This document shows positions 45,842 through 57,123 of a stretch of 64,000 bases of DNA, piece by piece. Below the pieces are notes generated by a model that searched no databases, had not been told where the DNA came from, and worked only from the letters and a program-made list of their open reading frames with translations. This DNA comes from Panaeolus papilionaceus (lineage: Eukaryota; Basidiomycota; Agaricomycetes; Agaricales): contig JADNRZ010000009.1 in NCBI GenBank assembly GCA_015501605.1, positions 1,612,001 to 1,676,000 on the forward strand, given 5' to 3'. Within the stretch, counting starts at the first letter, position 1. Each line of letters begins with the position of its first letter. The position numbers were made by a program, and so were the translations under genes.

Positions 45842-47146
45842 ATGAGCCATCATAAAGCCAAAGATCCTGCCATTCGTTCATGGGCTCATTCGGTTCAAGT
45901 TCTACCGTCTGACCATGGTGACGGGCACGATTATGGCTCTAACTCAAGAGGATATGGGGCATCCGGGAGCAATGATTTGTACGTCGCTCAAGGCTTGTTC
46001 AAGTCTAAGTTATCGTTACTAATCTTTGAACCGAAATTCAACTCCTTTCTGAACCTTCAGTCAGACCGTTGTCGGTGGTGATTATGGTACATTTCTCATA
46101 ATATCCTTCGTATAAGGAAGGGATGCTGAAAAATTCTTTTTGTGCTTTGACTATGATATCGATAAATCCAGAAAGACAACCCCTTCTCAAACCCACGGCC
46201 TGGCATTACACAAGCACCCCCACATACAACTGGAACAAGCTTTTCCGTAGCAGCGTTGTTGTGATCTTGCTGCTAGTCTTTGGGAGTTTCCTGGATGGCG
46301 TCTATTACGAACAGAAGTACAGCTTGTTGGCACGAAGGTGGGCAGCAGAAGAAAGAAGGCACGTGTCACAACGCGCGACCTGGGACGACGAAAGGAAAGT
46401 GTACGAAAGAAATAAGGAGATATGGTCGAGAGAAGCTCAGGAACATCAGGCCGATAGGGAGAAGTGGGCTCAGGAGAAAGCCGCAGAGCAGCGCAGGCTT
46501 GATGCGATCTCCTGGAAGCCACTTACCCCTGGTGACATGTGCTTGCGGTATAATACCCGGGAGTATACATCCACGCTCTCTAATGTTCCGCTTTTGTTCG
46601 ATGCCCGTGAGGTCTGTGCCCAGAAGACAGCGGACCTTCACGGAGAACAAGTTGCTCCTACATACTGTGGTGAAGAGGTGTGTGGTTGACTATGTGTATA
46701 TCAAATTATGCTTGTCTCCTTAGATTGTCTTATGTTACAGGGACAATGTGGTGCCGTGGTTGGCCACTGGATTGCTTCAAAGGATGAACCCTCTTGCCAA
46801 ACGACCTGGACAGGACCATCGGATAAGGGTTGCCAAAGCCCAGGCATAAGAGTAAGCAAATATTCGATGACACACTATCTCAATCGCTCAACTTGTTTCC
46901 GTGTTTTAGCATTATCACACCTACCTTGAAAATCTGCAAAATCCGGAATACTGGCATGAAATGTGCATGGCTACCCCTGGCATAGACCTCCATGGAGTGT
47001 ACCACCCTTCGCCTAACAGATGTGATATTACTTGGGTAGACTTCACTTATGAAACCGACGGTTATTCAATCATTCTAATGTCTTCAATTTTTAGAACGGC
47101 AAACATCGGGGAATTTGGTTTGTTGACGACTCTTCGTGCAAGTGAA
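45842..47146 (+). CDS. Array gene 4: TM, short coiled coil and Cys-rich tail
   Basis: It starts MSHHKAKDPAIRSWAHSVQV at 45842. It has NPERQPLLKPT and a membrane segment LFRSSVVVILLLVFGSFLDG that is very close to gene 1, including the following VYYEQKYSLLARRWAAEERR. The coiled coil keeps one EHQADREKWAQE unit. The tail domain is complete (CLRYNTREYTSTLSNVP, VCAQKT, GQCGAVVGHW, HEMCMATPGIDLHGVYHP, GKHRGIWFV), ending at 47144-47146. The front half resembles gene 1 and the back half resembles gene 3, which suggests unequal crossing-over or gene conversion within the array. Confidence 0.8.
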
Positions 47147-47625
47147 TCATACCGTCGCCCGACAAGTGTAGTTGAAACGCAAATCGAGTCGTCGTTTCTT
47201 TCTATGTTTTTTTCTTCACAAATATCTTGTACATATCGTCTTACTGTATTACATTGTCTTCTGTAGAATTTGTACTTCTGGACTGCTTAGTGTAGCTCTG
47301 ACGCTACTCGGCTTCTTGTGCTGGGACTCAGTTCGAAAGTGCTATTGATATCACTGGTTTTAATGAAGGTCACTCCTCGATGAAGGTAACAACCTCCTAT
47401 CGTGCTTGCCATTATATGAGCAACTGTACTCAACCAGGATTTGGGTTGGATGAAAGGCCCGCTAATAGCGAAAGGAGGCATACGAACTCCCCCTGTTCCT
47501 CGACACGTGACGATTAGTGGTGACGCGTTCGGCGTAGGTCGCGGAAGTTGCTAGAATTAATTAGCATCTGCCATGTACCCGGAACTGCAAATCTATCCTT
47601 CAAACTCCTATCACCTTCTACAATC
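47147..47625. other. Spacer after the array
   Basis: The first ~330 bp repeat the common downstream part of the array unit. The remainder is the promoter region of the PPPDE gene. Confidence 0.45.
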
Positions 47626-50033
47626 ATGCCCAGTGTAAAGTTGTACGTATACGATCTCAGCAACGGAATGGCTCGTCAGATGTCAAGGCAGCTCACGGGA
47701 CGACAAATAGATGGTATCTGGTGAGGTTGATTGGTATTGAACGTGTCCTGGTTCAGAACGTTTACCTTGAAATCTGTAGGCATACCTCTGTTGTAGTCTT
47801 TGGAAAGGAAGTATTCTACGGACAAGGAATCAGTATCACTGCGCCTGGGCGCTCACATGTATGTCAATCACCTTCTCATTGGGAGGAACGGGCGAAGTAG
47901 AACTAACGTTTGATTCGTCTAGCACGGGCAACCACTACAAGTCATAGACATGGGGGAGACGGCGCTAGACGAGGAGACTTTTACGGAATACCTTGCTGAA
48001 ATGAGGCAACACTATACGGCTGATAAAGTGAGATCTAACATGCAAACCTTGTATCATTTAACGCAACTAAACCGTTACATCCTACTTAGTATCATCTTCT
48101 AGGTAGGAGATCGTAACCAACTGGGCCCATTTATTCTAACAGCGTTCTTAGAATTTAATTGTAATTCTTTCACCGACGACTGTGTGGGTTTCTTGACGGG
48201 TAAAAGCATCCCATCTTCCATCAAAGGTAACACATTGCTGTCTTGCAGAGTACAATCTTCTGACCGTTCAACTGATAGACCTACCCACCGACTTTCTCTC
48301 AACTCCATTTGGAGCGGCTCTCCGCCCGACCATTGACGCTATGTACCGTCGTCCAGCTGCAGGTGCCCCAGCTGCACCTCCTCCTGCTACCTCCATGTCT
48401 CAAGACCAGGTCGCGTCCGCCCTCCTTCAGGCTGTCTCATCGCAGGCTCAATCTAACGGCCAGCATCAACCAAGCAACTCGTTAACCTCTCCCCTACATG
48501 TCATCACGAATCCAGCTTCATTTCATGGTTTCTTGAAGAGTCACAGAGCTGCCGTCGCGTTCTTCACGAGCGAGACATGCCCGCCGTGCAAGATGATTGA
48601 ACCCGTGTTTGAGCGCTTATCTGAGGAGAAAGGGATGAGAGAAGGAATAGATGGTGCTGGTTTCGCTAAGATTGATATCGATGTTGGTATGGGTCGGAAT
48701 TTGGCGTCGGAATGGGGTATCAGAGCAACACCCACCTTTATGTTTTTCTTGGATGGGAAGAAGGTGCGTCGTGTCGCCTTGCCACTTGCCTACTTATTAT
48801 CTCTAACCGTATTTGTCCATACAGCTGGATGAGCTAAAGGGAGCGAATGCCAACGAGCTGAGAACTCAGGTTGATCTCTTGCTTTTCCAAGCCTACCCTC
48901 GTGAGTTTGGTGGCTTCCATATTTCCGTTAAATAGGCTAAATCCTATTCTCTAGCCCACCCTCATGCTGGAATATCCTTACCCGCTATACAGGCACTCTC
49001 CTTGAACCCTATATTGTTCTCTCAAGTGCCTGCCATCGACACCGTCATCTCTAAATTCTCAACCTTTATCGATGAGGCAACTTGGCCCCAAGGAGCTCCA
49101 CAGACGAAAGGACAAGTGAAGAACTTGCTCAAAGCAACTGTTGCACCATACCTCAAATCGAGGTTCCCATCCCCTGCTCCCACTTCGCCGGCCACCTTAC
49201 CCTCGGCCTCCCCTACTATATTGGCACCATGGGCACAGGCAACAGTGACCGTTATATCGTGTCTACCCGTTGACTCGCTTTTCCCCATGGTCGATATGTG
49301 GAGACTCGCTTTCCTAGATCCCGCGGTGGGTACTTGGGCAGCCGCAATGCTCGCCAACGCGCCAAACTCGTCGCCTATGATTGCATTCCTCAACAAATCC
49401 GTGTTGGCACTTGACTCTCCATCCAAAGGCGCACGCAATTTCATTCTAACCATTCTCAGAATGCTGTGCAATGCCTTCTCCAGTCCGACATTGGGACCAC
49501 AGCTACTGCGAGGTCCTGTCAGGGATCAAATTACTGCAGTGCTTGTGCCGAGCTTGTTGCACTCTGATGCAACAGTTCGGACTGCCGCCGCTAGCTTATC
49601 GTTCAATGTCGCTGCTGTTCCTCAGAAGGCACGAGTGGAGGCTGTCAGAACCGGAAAAGGAATTAAATCTGATTCAGAAGACGATTTGGGCGATTGGCAG
49701 GTGGAGATGATCAGCGCTGTGATCGAGGCCATAGAAAGGGAGAAGGATAGTGAGGAAGTTGGTTAGTCGCTTTAGGTTTTGTTTTCTCCAAGGTTGTGCT
49801 GATGATTTACTCCGTATCTTACAGTTCATCGCTTAACAGCATCACTGGCTTTCTTTATTCGACTATCGCCGCATTACGGATCGTCCCTCAAATCGCTTCT
49901 TGAAGTACTTCAAAGCCAGACCGTGCTGAAGAGCAAGCTTACCAAAGGAGAGGGCTGGAACGCCGATGGTGGTGTGGATAAGAAGGAAGTTAGGAAGTTA
50001 ATTGAAGAGGTGGCCAATAAGTTGTGCGCTTGA
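47626..50033 (+). CDS. PPPDE (DeSI-type) peptidase - thioredoxin - PUL domain protein
   Basis: Three domains in one protein. (1) The PPPDE papain-fold peptidase domain begins MPSVKLYVYDLSNGMARQMS. The catalytic His is in DGIWHTSVVVFG, after an intron at about 47720-47778, and the catalytic Cys in DFNCNSFTDDCVGFL at about 48152-48195. This type removes SUMO or ubiquitin from targets. (2) A thioredoxin domain has a CPPC site in TSETCPPCKMIEPVFERL (about 48568-48612) and ATPTFMFFLDGKKLDEL. (3) The C-terminal PUL-type alpha-helical repeat region (about 48960-50030) in its relatives binds Cdc48/p97. The fusion is seen in many fungi. It probably acts in ubiquitin/SUMO-linked protein quality control in the cytosol or nucleus. 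It ends NKLCA with TGA at 50031-50033. Confidence 0.87.
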
Positions 50034-50140
50034 TACCATTCAAGTGGATCTGTATTTCTGGAATGTACAACGGATGTATACATACCAACACATTGTTGTA
50101 CAATACACAGCTTGCTTTGTAGATAGATATAATCACGACT

Positions 50141-50856
50141 TCATTTGGAACGCGACCAAGTACCCCGTCCCGAAAGACGATACGAGCGATATAAGCGCCT
50201 GTGGAGGTTGCCTGCGATCACGACTCCGTTATCAAGACGGAGGTAGATTGAGGACGGTCCAAGACGACCATAAAACGTTCGGCAGCCGCGGAGTTGATTT
50301 AAGTCTTTGTAGTAAAACCTGGCACATCCATTGAAGGGTGGGACCCTCTGGAAGAAACGACCTGTGAAGGTGTATTTGCGACCTTGGATGCAAAACCAGG
50401 CACGGAAGGCGACCTTCAGTGCACCGGATTCGTCGTCTTCCTCCATGGTTTCATAATGCAGGTCTACGGCGAGGGTGTTGAGAACCTCTGATGAGATATT
50501 CAACTCATTGTTTAGTGACGCCATTTCGTATCCATCTTCACATTCTAAAGCGGAGGAGCTGATAAAGTCGGCACCGAGAGTTGTTGGTGCATCGAAACTG
50601 ATGGACTACGAGATATATTTTTAGTCAAGATAGAATAAGCTCAGAGCTGAATACGATGTCATACCATTTCTTGCGCAGCGAGTTGCGAGATTAAACTTGA
50701 AAATGGGGAGCTGATGGATACTTGCTCGTTGAAGTCTAAATATATGATGCAGCGCAGACAGAATATATGCAGGAAATATGGGCATCTCGACTGGAGAGGT
50801 GCACGATAGAATGTACATTTCAAACGTTCGAATTGTGGTTTATCGACGTGATCCAT
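50141..50856 (-). CDS. Unknown small protein
   Basis: Three exons on the minus strand. It starts MDHVDKPQFERLK at 50856. Using the donor GTACAT and acceptor TTTAG near 50748 gives ERLKYFNEQVSISSPFSSL, then LAAQEM at an intron of about 55 bp ending near 50608. The last exon runs SISFDAPTTLGADF through RAWFCIQGRKYTFTGRFFQRVP and FYGRLGPSSIYLRLDNGVVI to a stop at 50141. Total is about 180 residues. I do not recognise the family. A beta-rich fold is suggested by the alternating pattern. It is convergent with the PPPDE gene, with about 100 bp between stops. Confidence 0.55.
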
Positions 50857-51141
50857 GAATCAAAACACCCAGCCGTCATTTTCATAGAAAGACGGGCCTA
50901 ATAGAGGCCGCATCGCTACTTTTGAGAAAAACACAAGTTAGTGCCAATCCTCAGAGCAGAAATAAGCGTTGTATCGACAACGAGGTCAAGGATCTTTGAA
51001 GGGTTGCATTACGGGAGGTTTGATTGGATGGGAAAGTTCACGTGACGCATGTTCCCGGCAGAGTCCGAAAAGTCAGTTGCGTGATATTCCGAAGGACTGA
51101 ATCCGTTTCTTGCAAAAAACTTGTCTTTGTAGCGGTTTCCG

Positions 51142-52719
51142 ATGGTCACTAGAACGGTTCTCAGCCGTGCAATTAGGAGCGCAGCGCGCAGCCCAGTGAG
51201 TTCATTGCTTAACACAGTGAAGAGCCTCATTTTTTTACCATTTTTTTCAGCGTGTGTTGCGTGGTTTCGCGACAGCTCACAATCTTCCATTCAGCGAGGT
51301 TTCTACTCTTCCCAATGGTCTTACAGTAGCCACAGAAGCCCAGCCTCATGCTCAAACAGCGACCGTTGGTGTCTGGATTGACGCAGGAAGTCGTGCTGAG
51401 ACCGACAAAACAAACGGAACCGCCCACTTCCTGGAGCACATGGCCTTCAAGGGAACCAACCGTCGCACTCAGAACGCTTTGGAACTCGAGGTTGAGAACC
51501 TTGGTGCACACCTCAACGCTTATACCTCCCGTGAACAAACTGTTTACTACGCCAAGAGCTTCAGCAAGGACGTCCCAGCAGCTGTTGACATCATCAGTGA
51601 CATTCTCCAGAACTCCAAGCTTGACAAGACAGCCATTGAACGTGAACGTGATGTTATTCTGAGGGAGCAGCAGGAGGTTGACAAGCAGACGGAGGAGGTC
51701 GTTTTCGACCACCTTCATGCCGTTGCCTTCCAAGGTATGTAGTAAAATCCTTATGAATTTGGACCTATAGCTAAACACCGCACTTGCAGGTCAGGCTCTC
51801 GGACGTACCATCCTTGGCCCCAAGGAGAACATTTTGTCAATAAACCGTGATGACCTTGCCTCCTATATCAAAACCAACTACACTGCCGACCGCATGGTCC
51901 TTGTCGGCACAGGAGGTGTCTCCCACAATGAGCTCGTCAAGCTCGCCAACAAGCACTTCTCTACCCTCCCTGTCTCCCCCAACCCCATCCCTCTCGGCCG
52001 TCTCTCGCACCCCAAGACGTCCTTCGTCGGTTCGGAAGTCCGCATTCGCGATGACGACAGCCCAACCGCCAATATTGCTATCGCTGTTGAAGGTGTTGGC
52101 TGGAGCTCGCCCGACTACTTCCCCATGATGGTCATGCAGAGCATCTTTGGCAACTGGGACCGCAGTCTCGGCAGCTCTTCCCTCACCTCCTCCCGCCTTT
52201 CCCACATCATCTCCCAGAACAACCTCGCCAACTCCTTCATGTCCTTCTCAACCTCCTACTCCGACACCGGTCTCTGGGGTATCTACCTCGTGTCCGAGAA
52301 CCTGAAGAACTTGGACGACCTGACCCACTTCACCCTTAGGGAATGGACTCGCATGAGCACAGCCCCTACCTCATATGAGGTTGAGAGGGCCAAGAGCCAG
52401 CTCAAAGCCGGTCTCTTGCTCGGTCTTGACGGCACCACTGCCGTCGCTGAGGATATCGGTCGTCAACTTGTAACCAGTGGAAGGAGGTTCACCCCTCAGC
52501 AGATCGAGACTGCCATCGATGCCGTCACTGTTGACGAAATCAAGCGTGTTGCTCAGAAATACCTTTGGGATAAGGACGTAAGTGCTCATTATCAAAATTT
52601 TTTATCATTCTGTTCTCATCTCTGTTCCTCTTTAGTTCGCTATGGCCGCTGTTGGTAGCATTGAGGGTCTCCTGGACTATAACCGCATTCGCGCTGATAT
52701 GTCATCTATGGTCTATTAG
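51142..52719 (+). CDS. MAS1: Mitochondrial processing peptidase beta subunit
   Basis: This is the catalytic (M16) subunit of the matrix peptidase that removes presequences from imported proteins, acting with the alpha subunit. The basic, Ser/Arg-rich N-terminus [18 protein letters not shown] is itself a mitochondrial targeting sequence, followed by an intron and [13 protein letters not shown]. The zinc site HFLEH (HxxEH) is at 51425-51439 in [15 protein letters not shown]. The third metal ligand lies in the downstream glutamate region ([20 protein letters not shown]). The second half ([60 protein letters not shown]) has the typical inactive M16 repeat. It ends SSMVY, TAG 52717-52719. Length is near 475, normal. 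An intact zinc motif argues for beta-MPP rather than the complex III core proteins. Confidence 0.93.
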
Positions 52720-53204
52720 ACTACTTAAGTGCGTCTTATCATTCGTCCTCTTTTTGCTCTTACTAACATCATGGCTATAGTATCCTACTACATACATAGA
52801 CGTCATGTGTGGTAAAATCACTACTATATATACAACAGAATTCCTCACAGTCCGAGTGATTAGTTCTATTGAAACCGTAAAAAGATAAAGAGGTTTAAAG
52901 CGGGACCAAGGAAGTGGGTGGAGTCCCGAACTGTTCTTAAAGCCTCAGTGGAGGATAATCGTAAATGGGAGAATCTTTGTTTGCAAGGCATATAACACAT
53001 GACCAGCATGATGCTAAATGTGGTAACTATTTCTTTTTTAAGCGGAGTTCTGAGGCCCGCCCACCAAATGTATGGAATTTCCGATTTCAGGTTGCGTTCC
53101 CCAATCCAAGTCTCATGCCATGCTTGCTCGATTTGAATTAAAGTACAAATACATACATCTGAGTAACCTGGCTCGGAGTCTTGATAATCAAACATGCACT
53201 AGAT
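52720..53204. other. Spacer between convergent MAS1 and peroxidase genes
   Basis: 3' flanks of both genes. No ORF or repeat I can support. Confidence 0.4.
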
Positions 53205-55342
53205 TCAAATTTGGACAACCTCTGGGACTCCTAAGGGGACTTGGGTGTATATGTTTAACCCGTCCCTTTGAGAGCCAATTGGATGATACTCCAAGGTAGA
53301 CGTTTTACCACCAGCATCGACATGTAAGTCCGCTGTGGGCGCTGAGCCAATCATGTCGAAATGGGTTGTATAAATCTTATATCCTGGTACTCCAGGTAGG
53401 GTCTCATTCAAGGCAAAATCAGCGGTGGCGATGGTGATTGTACCAACCGGTACATCAAGATGTGTGTTGTCGAATGCGTCGATATACACACGATCCGGTT
53501 TAGGGTCTTCTTTAACCTGTAAAGGATAACGTTAACAATTGGCTTTCACGACGTGCACCGATAATTTGATTCGTACCCCAGCAACTACAAAGTGAGTATT
53601 GACTGTTGTACCGTTGTCCAGAAGCTCTTGATGAACGATGTTGGTGAGCGCTGGAAGAATAAATATGTCGTCCTGTAGGAGAGGGTAGTTGGCGCCTTCG
53701 TTGTTATATACCGTAGGTATGGTGTCCGATGCGGTGCCGCCGGTCACCTCGAACCAGAAGTGGGAGACAGATTGAGTCGCGTTGATAGGAGCCTGGAAGT
53801 AATAGTACTGAAAAGCCTTCCCTAGGCCAGCTATAATAGGAGAGTTTATGGGAGTGGTACTCAACCCCGCTCCTGATAATTGATTGGCTTTTCCTGACTG
53901 GCAGTTTGAGGCATCACCATACCGATCGCACCAGTACAGAGAGACTCTTGAAGGGTCAAGGCTTGGTTCCTTGACAGAGTGAGCAATCTGTAGGGTGGTG
54001 AATGTTATGGGTTGACTCTCGGAAGGGCGGTTTATCTTACCCGTAGAGCAGTAAAGAATGTCAATGTGTCATTGACTATGCGAAGGCCTGCTTGCTGAGG
54101 CTTGATGGGAATGAGATCGATGACCTCGGTAAGTTGGACTCCAGTTGGGACAGTGTTCAACATTCTCTCAAAGAGGACTGAGCAACGTTCGCGAAAGACG
54201 GAAGGATTCGAAAGTCTGGAATTTCAACGTTTCAACGCTAATCAGTTTGTGCTTGACCACCAGTGATGCTACTCACGCCTTCATGGTGACATTTCCGTCG
54301 CTGCTAAAGATTCGAAGGTCTGATCTTGTTGTTTCGTTCCTCCCAGACACAAGAGGATTCAATGTTGTCCCGTTCAGATATTGTGAGACTCTAGGTGGAT
54401 AAGTTAGCCTTCACACCGCTAATAGACGGGTATCTGCACTTACACGGCTATATCAAACGCCGTTGTCCCATCAAAAGCTGCTGATTCGGAAATGCCAGTT
54501 GGCAGACCAGGAGGTTGATCGACAATGGTTGGGAAGTCTACACTTTCGACACCACCCAGGGTATGGCCACAAGCCACCATTTCAATCATCTCTGTTGAAT
54601 TGAAGCCTTGGAGCTTAAACTTCTCGGTATGTGTCTGTAAGTCTTGGTGCGGCTCTGGGACACCTGGCAGTCCGGCGCCTGTAGCATCGGTTCGGCCTCC
54701 TCGGAGAGGTATCACTGGACCCCCGCAGTCTGCGACTGCCATTGCAGCACCTATCGCAATGACATCTGATCCTACAGGTAGGGTGTCCTGGTCAACATAC
54801 GTGCGTTGGTGTATATAGGGTTGACATACTAGAAATATGCTTGGAGCAGAAGAAGGAAAGCTCGAGCATTGTAGTGCCTAAGCCCCTTCCCACATTCTGC
54901 AATACTGGCCGTTAGATGATAGCTTTAGAAGGCAAGTGTGATAATCATGTACCTCTTCGCGGTCCAGCTCGTAATAAATCGAACTATCGAGCCCGCCAGT
55001 TCCGTCCGTACTGTTGAATGTGGCCATATCGTGATAAGCCTAGACGACGGGGTATCAATGGGAACGACTGTGAAAGGGTGTCAGATAGGCGCGTAGGCTT
55101 ACCAGACGTAACCAGGTAGCGGCCGTTGTCGTAACGTTATGCGGAGGATCGTCAGGAGATGGAGGAAAATTCAGGCCACAGTGGTTGAGGAAAGAAAATA
55201 AGAATGTGCCATCGGCTCTCGAGCCTTCATAAATCAGTTTCTCGAGTGCATCGTGCTTTGTATCGGGCCATTGGTATGCCTTTGCCACTATTGAAACTGA
55301 CCATAGAAGCACCACCTGTTGAATGATTGTGGACGGTAACAT
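53205..55342 (-). CDS. Secreted plant-type heme peroxidase with C-terminal extension
   Basis: The signal peptide MLPSTIIQQVVLLWSVSIVA starts at 55342. The peroxidase domain follows: a conserved Cys-Gly near FLNHCGLNFPP, the distal heme side in WLRLAYHDM with Arg and His (across an intron near 55100), GTGGLDSSIYYEL, IPLRGGRTDAT, and the proximal His in MIEMVACGHTLGGV near 54550. This order is that of the plant/fungal peroxidase superfamily, so it should oxidise organic substrates with hydrogen peroxide outside the cell. After the heme domain there is a Gly/Ser- and aromatic-rich C-terminal region of about 200 residues (AFQYYYFQAPINATQSVSHF, then a beta-rich stretch ending VPEVVQI). About ten exons. 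Substrate class (lignin-related or not) cannot be told. Confidence 0.82.
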
Positions 55343-56595
55343 TATCGCGCTCGGTATATGTATATCCGGGTATCTGGAGCCTGGCGGACTTCGACGTCCA
55401 TCTAAAGCAAAGCCAGTGAGGTTTTAAAGCAGAGCCAGACAAGTCGCGCTCAATAATCGGAATTGGTACTTTCCATAGGTAACATATAAGCGCTTTAACT
55501 CAGTCTTTGCTGCGGATATTTATGCGATTCTGATCATAACGCGCGTACCCGGAGAAACACTGTCCACGACATTGTGGACTAAACCGAGGCTGACTGCACG
55601 AAAACGCTCTGGCTAACCTCAAGACTCACGCTTTGCGAACTCATATGTCACAGTTGTCACTTGGAGAATACATTTTTTGATTAAATGACGCGGCGCTGCG
55701 GATGATGCCCTCATGCTCTTTTATAAAATCTTATTTATCCGCAGTCAAGCAATGGTCATGAGAGCAATGCGGATGACCTGTCCGAGTCAATCATCAGTGA
55801 TGATGCCGGTTGCAGGGATACCGATTCGAGGTCGAGCAGTGATCATGAGGACTACTCGCGGGAGGAGCGCGGCTACCCAATGATGGGTATTTTCACAATT
55901 CGGATATCGACGAAGTCACAATTACTCTTCGCTATGACCCATTTTATGAGAATAATTGGGGTATTCCTTATGGCGATGAGATGACTTCAGAACCAATCGT
56001 CTAAGGTTTCCCATGATTCAGGATGTCCAGCACGACCAACTCATAGGAAGTACCGAGTGTGTACATCCACTCGACATGACGTGTGTGCACTAAGGCCTTG
56101 TGAGGTCAGTTTAAAGGTGATGCGCTAAATTTAAAGCCTTCGACACATAGAAGTTATAGAGCAATCTCTCAATTACCGGGATGCGTGGTGACATGCGCTC
56201 GGTCGTGTATTTGTACACCACCACTAGAACATGACAATTTTATAAGTATAGATTGCCTTGTGTCAATATCTCTCCTTCGCAAGCACTTCCGAGTCTCACA
56301 CACCTTTGTGCAAATGTGTTGTTTCGAATGTGTGAGAAACTTTTGCGCGCTTATAATTTTAACACTTCTTGCTTTGGTTTCATTCACTAATTGCCCCTCA
56401 GTATATGAATAGACGTCAGTTAAATATTGCGAGGACTATAGAAGAATGAGTATGAAAAATCACATCGCTTTGCATTCCTGGCGAATACTTCTGATTAATC
56501 CTACTGTTATTGATCACTCGTATGTATTATAATTTTAGCCCGACTCGTTATGGGTTCTCACATTTTATTCGAACCTTCTTTGGTACCCGTAGCAG
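55343..56595. other. Spacer upstream of the peroxidase gene
   Basis: Contains the peroxidase promoter and one coding-like fragment (55742-56003). Otherwise AT-rich and unassigned. Confidence 0.4.
55742..56003 (+). other. Possible orphan acidic exon (gene fragment)
   Basis: After a good acceptor (TTATCCGCAG), the frame reads SSNGHESNADDLSESIISDD, rich in Ser and Asp. After a frame change near 55880 it reads DIDEVTITLRYDPFYENNWG to a stop at about 56003. There is no start or upstream exon. It may be a relic of an inserted gene. Weak. Confidence 0.2.
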
Positions 56596-56602
56596 TATAA
56601 AA
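56596..56602 (+). promoter_or_regulatory. TATA box of peptide pseudogene H
   Basis: TATAAAA, 56 nt before the ATG of the degraded peptide copy, the same spacing as genes B and C. Confidence 0.5.
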
Positions 56603-56651
56603 CGGGAGATTTCAAGCAAGAAGGTTAGGTAAAATGGGAAAACACAGCGCC

Positions 56652-56907
56652 ATGAAATTTACATCCCTCTGCATAACCTTCTTCGGCTCTCTCTTGTGGC
56701 ACTTGCGTCTCCTGTACCCGGTGCCAGTACGTTGAACCTTGCCCAGTAGTCTCTCCAAGAACATGCCTAACCTTCATGTTTAGACGACCTTAACATGGTT
56801 GCCTGTGGTTTGTTATCTTGACATTTTTTTGGGGTTAAATTAGTTGATCGCTGTAAATCATTAGAGGCTGAGCCTGATCTCACCCAAATTCATCCTTGCC
56901 AAACATA
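56652..56907 (+). pseudogene. Degraded dispersed copy (H) of the mini secreted-peptide family
   Basis: The leader begins MKFTSLCITFFGS, and after a one-base loss near 56690 continues in another frame as LASPVPGA. This aligns with LASPIPKT/LASPAPNA of genes D and E. A GTACGT donor follows. After TGTTTAG the second exon reads DLNMVAC followed by a GTTTGT donor, matching the ..MVAR exon. After CATTAG a third exon reads AEPDLTQIHPCQT. The expected third donor GTGAGT is ATAAGT here. Frameshift and lost donor make this a pseudogene. It lies 29 kb from the main cluster, next to the S10 peptidase array. Confidence 0.65.
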
Positions 56908-57123
56908 AGTCGTGCATCGACTCGAGCTTTCGGCAGGTGTTGTGATATGAGTTACCCGCAATGTAACGTGAAAGTTTTAGAAACTCATTAAAGGACGAAC
57001 AGGTTCTCAGAGGTCGTGGTGTGTACTCTCTAAAATAGCTGATTTGCGTTTTATCTGGGGACAGGGTACAAGAAACAACTTCCACGCTGCCGGCAATTTT
57101 CGACTTATGTTGCTTCAACTAGG

